DNA of 8,461 nt from Opitutia bacterium UBA977 (GTDB lineage Bacteria; Verrucomicrobiota; Verrucomicrobiia; Opitutales; Coraliomargaritaceae), in the NCBI GenBank assembly GCA_002292345.1, contig DBBT01000022.1, positions 10,644-19,104 of the forward strand, in the 5' to 3' direction. Shown one piece after another: positions 6,467 through 8,461 of this stretch (its first letter is position 1; each line of letters starts with the position of its first letter). The notes below the pieces were generated by a model that saw only the letters and a program-made list of their open reading frames with translations, had not been told where the DNA came from and searched no databases. The translations under genes were made by a program, and so were the position numbers.

Positions 6467-7051
6467 TTAAACGCGGCGACGAACCATCACCCAACTAAGA
6501 GCAAAGAGACCTGCAAGCGTAGCGTAAGTGGAAGGCTCAGGCACTGCTACCACTGAGAATTGATTACCATCAAGTCCATTCAACTGAGATTGTTCTGAAC
6601 CAAATGTAAATACGCCTGCGTCATTTGAAGGCAGAGTGAAATCTTCAGCAGTACCTAGGCCAAATGTATCACCCCCAGCGAGTGTAACCGATCCACTTGA
6701 GTAATCGTTGAAACCGACTATATAATATTTGTCAGCTGCAGCAACACCACCAGTGCCCAACGGCAAGGATAGCGAGAAGGCTAATTCTTGACCGGCGAAT
6801 ACAGAGGCAATAGTACCTTCGCCCGCAACATAAAAATTAGTTCCAAAAGTGGTGCCAGTGGATAATGTAAGTCCAGCTGTGAAGTCAGCGGATGTTAGTG
6901 TGTCGCCACCAGATGTATCAACGATCAAGTAAGCGGAATTGCCATCAGTAAAATTTGTTAGATTAATGGCTGCCGATCCAGATAATGTAAGCGCGTGACT
7001 GTTTACGGCAAACAGTGTTAACAATAAGGTGAATAATGATATTTTTCTCAT
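6467..7051 (-). CDS. PEP-CTERM sorting domain protein of unknown function
   Basis: A 194-residue exported protein. An N-terminal signal peptide (R2K3, hydrophobic 5-16) probably ends at SHA-LT (cleavage after 20). The mature part (21-168) is rich in Gly, Ser and Thr and appears beta-stranded, with no recognisable enzyme motif and no Cys. The C-terminus is a classic PEP-CTERM signal: VPEPST (170-175), a hydrophobic segment (about 176-190) and terminal RRRV. In PEP-CTERM systems an exosortase in the inner membrane recognises this tail and processes the protein for surface or exopolysaccharide attachment; no exosortase lies in the window. The start gives a proper signal peptide, but upstream is A/T-rich without a Shine-Dalgarno. 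It sits 48 nt after the TIGR02597-like gene and probably shares its transcript. The molecular role is unknown. Confidence 0.92.
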   Translation of the reverse strand: MRKISLFTLLLTLFAVNSHALTLSGSAAINLTNFTDGNSAYLIVDTSGGDTLTSADFTAGLTLSTGTTFGTNFYVAGEGTIASVFAGQELAFSLSLPLGTGGVAAADKYYIVGFNDYSSGSVTLAGGDTFGLGTAEDFTLPSNDAGVFTFGSEQSQLNGLDGNQFSVVAVPEPSTYATLAGLFALSWVMVRRRV

Positions 7052-7099
7052 ATATGAATTAGTTTATGGTGAATTTTAAATTAGTTGTGTTAGATTAAA

Positions 7100-8134
7100 C
7101 TATAGGGTGTACGGAAGTGTTGGATTCCAAGCAAGTGTTTCATCATTGCCGGAACCTTTACGAACAATAAAAGCACCGCCAGCAGGAATCTCTACATTAT
7201 CACTTGCTTGGAATGTAGTGCTATACCATCCTGCGGCTGGTGAAGGGCCAGCGTAATGTAGATAGGTCCCCGTAGGTGCTTGATTAACTCCAACCACGCT
7301 GGTATCATAAATAAGTACAAGATCTAGAGGAATACTCGGGTTAGGCGATGATTCCACCACATTCGTGAGCCCGGAGTTAGCGAGTGTAATTGGGGCAGGA
7401 TAGGGATTCACTAACAGATTATCTTGCGCAGCCCCAGCCACACCAACGACGGTAGTGCCGACAACACTTGTAGCAACAGTGCCACTAAATGTTGAATCTA
7501 TTGAGGATCCGCTCTGATTACGAATAGTCACGAATGTCTCAGGAGTTAACCTAACATCATCACTTGGAGCGAATGTGGTGCTATAAAAACCTGGAGCAGG
7601 CGACGGCCCAGCGAAATATAGGTACGCTCCAGTAGGTGCTAGGTTAATACCGGCAGCAGTTAAATCGTTAACAAGAATTAGTGATGACGGAATACTAGGA
7701 TTTGCGGACGCCGCAATACCCGCGCCACCAGGAAACGCGGTCGCCAAAGTCCAAAATGGGATGACTTCAAACGTGTCACCAGCAGCCAACAAGACCTCAG
7801 CAGTGGTGATCGAATTAGCCGCAGTTGTAACAACTTCAGACCATTGACCGGCATTTGCACCAGAAGTCGCTAAGACATAGTGCGTATTATCATACGCATT
7901 TGCAACAAGAGTCGCAGAGACAGTGACCACAGCATCACTTACACTGTCGGCGACACTAGCTAAGGCAGTCGCTTGAGCCAGAGGCACGCCAATTTGCGTA
8001 TCATCACCAGTAGGAGTTGTTGTCGTCACATACCCAACCGGGGCAGTGGTTGCGGTTTGAGCCGTAAGCGAGCTAACCGAAAGTAGCGCAGCTCCAGACA
8101 GCAATGCGATAAGTTTTTGAGAGGTATTCATCAT
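7100..8134 (-). CDS. secreted TIGR02597-like protein with internal duplication
   Basis: A 344-residue exported protein of unknown function. A signal peptide (1-26, K7, hydrophobic 8-22, cleavage near LTA-Q) precedes a Thr-rich start with TAPVGYVTTTTPTGDD. This start and the repeated APTG-Y-L-AGPSPA-G-YSTTF pattern resemble the verrucomicrobial TIGR02597 family; the assignment is from memory. Residues 145-209 and 265-329 align without gaps at 34 of 65 identical positions, so an ancestral module of about 120 residues was duplicated. No catalytic motif, Cys or PEP-CTERM anchor is seen, and a surface or structural role is a guess. Two adjacent ATGs (8134 and 8131) are possible starts; both keep the signal peptide and neither has a Shine-Dalgarno. 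The PEP-CTERM gene follows after 48 nt without a terminator, which suggests an operon. Confidence 0.88.
   Translation of the reverse strand: MMNTSQKLIALLSGAALLSVSSLTAQTATTAPVGYVTTTTPTGDDTQIGVPLAQATALASVADSVSDAVVTVSATLVANAYDNTHYVLATSGANAGQWSEVVTTAANSITTAEVLLAAGDTFEVIPFWTLATAFPGGAGIAASANPSIPSSLILVNDLTAAGINLAPTGAYLYFAGPSPAPGFYSTTFAPSDDVRLTPETFVTIRNQSGSSIDSTFSGTVATSVVGTTVVGVAGAAQDNLLVNPYPAPITLANSGLTNVVESSPNPSIPLDLVLIYDTSVVGVNQAPTGTYLHYAGPSPAAGWYSTTFQASDNVEIPAGGAFIVRKGSGNDETLAWNPTLPYTL
7148..7342 (-). repeat. protein module repeat 2 in the TIGR02597-like gene
   Basis: Encodes residues 265-329, beginning NPSIP and ending VRKGSG. It shares 34 of 65 residues with the copy at 7508-7702, including APTG, AGPSPA and YSTTF. 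The DNA has diverged more than the protein, so the duplication is old. Confidence 0.85.
7508..7702 (-). repeat. protein module repeat 1 in the TIGR02597-like gene
   Basis: Encodes residues 145-209, beginning NPSIP and ending IRNQSG. It is the first of two tandem modules spaced 120 residues apart. The upstream part of the protein (27-144) may contain a further, more diverged copy, but this is not clear by eye. Confidence 0.85.
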
Positions 8135-8373
8135 ATTTATTTTTGTTGGGGAATTAATTGTTACTAAACTATCTTAGACTGCTTATGTGAATAGGGAATG
8201 CACTGTGTTGATCAAAGATTTGACTGAAAAACCGTAGGGGCGGCTCTCACCTAAAATACCGGCGAGCAACACATGAACGCATCATTCAAAGCGTATTGCA
8301 AGTTTTTTTTATTTTTTTTAATTTATTTAAACGATTTACCTAGAGGCTAGCAGCAAACAAGCACAGCCGGCGT
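8135..8373. other. AT-rich intergenic region upstream of the TIGR02597-like gene
   Basis: This 239-nt spacer should carry the promoter of the TIGR02597-like/PEP-CTERM pair on the minus strand. A TTGATC word followed after 16 nt by TATTCA is visible but matches consensus poorly, so no promoter is called. At 8303-8319 two runs of eight T flank one A; on the minus strand this is an A-tract upstream of the gene. No convincing stem-loop terminator was found for the gene ending at 8374. Confidence 0.5.
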
Positions 8374-8461
8374 CTATTTGCCGATCGAATCGAGAATCGA
8401 CGGCACTGGCGTGGCATTCGGATCAGGGAAGAGCGACTGGCTGGAGCCACCGCCAGTCAAC
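8374..8461 (-). CDS. C-terminal fragment of an unidentified protein (partial)
   Basis: On the minus strand an open frame enters from the window edge and ends at a TAG at 8374-8376. It gives 28 residues: LTGGGSSQSLFPDP followed by NATPVPSILDSIGK. The stretch is more GC-rich than the spacer beside it, like the other coding DNA of the host, and the Gly/Ser/Pro-rich sequence reads as a plausible disordered C-terminus. The family cannot be recognised from so little. The call rests on the open frame to the edge, the composition change at the stop and the common minus orientation; it could still be noncoding. Confidence 0.5.
   Translation of the reverse strand, partial: LTGGGSSQSLFPDPNATPVPSILDSIGK

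Noticed and set aside
8273..8350. Plus-strand mini-ORF of 25 residues with a Phe-rich middle
   Set aside because: The hydrophobic stretch is just the T-rich tract translated; there is no ribosome-binding site or supporting context.

Overview
The window looks like chromosomal DNA from a verrucomicrobium, most likely class Opitutae (Coraliomargarita/Lentimonas-like). This is inferred from the Opitutae-style PEP-CTERM tail (VPEPST, hydrophobic segment, WVMVRRR), a secreted protein resembling the verrucomicrobial TIGR02597 family, and long secreted proteins with FG-GAP/ASPIC modules. No rRNA or other phylogenetic marker is present.

Layout. Positions 17-703 (+) encode QueE, the radical-SAM enzyme of 7-deazaguanine (queuosine) synthesis. 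Positions 704-979 are a convergent intergenic region. It holds four copies of one hairpin-forming element (718-881, outer copies inverted relative to the inner tandem pair) and a bidirectional terminator (892-919). Everything from 980 to the end is on the minus strand: a lipoprotein-like FKBP prolyl isomerase (980-2179); a terminator (2344-2371); a 1289-residue secreted protein joining a seven-repeat FG-GAP propeller, an ASPIC/UnbV domain, a PKD-like domain and a complete vanadium-dependent haloperoxidase domain (2407-6276); a terminator and a perfect 25-nt inverted repeat (6382-6449); a small PEP-CTERM protein (6467-7051); a secreted TIGR02597-like protein with an internal duplication (7100-8134); an AT-rich spacer; and the C-terminus of an unidentified gene (8374-8461).

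How the genes relate. QueE is cytoplasmic housekeeping. The four complete minus-strand proteins all carry export signals, so the block is a cell-envelope/secretome segment. The TIGR02597-like and PEP-CTERM genes are 48 nt apart with no terminator between them and share a downstream terminator, so they are probably co-transcribed. The haloperoxidase and FKBP genes each end at their own terminator and look monocistronic. By eye, queE and the FKBP gene are GC-rich, and the DNA from about 2400 to 8350 is clearly more AT-rich. None of the five visible starts has a good Shine-Dalgarno sequence.

The two most notable items are the propeller-ASPIC-PKD-haloperoxidase fusion with all vanadate-binding residues intact, and the hairpin array at 718-881, whose two sequence types differ by compensatory base-pair changes.
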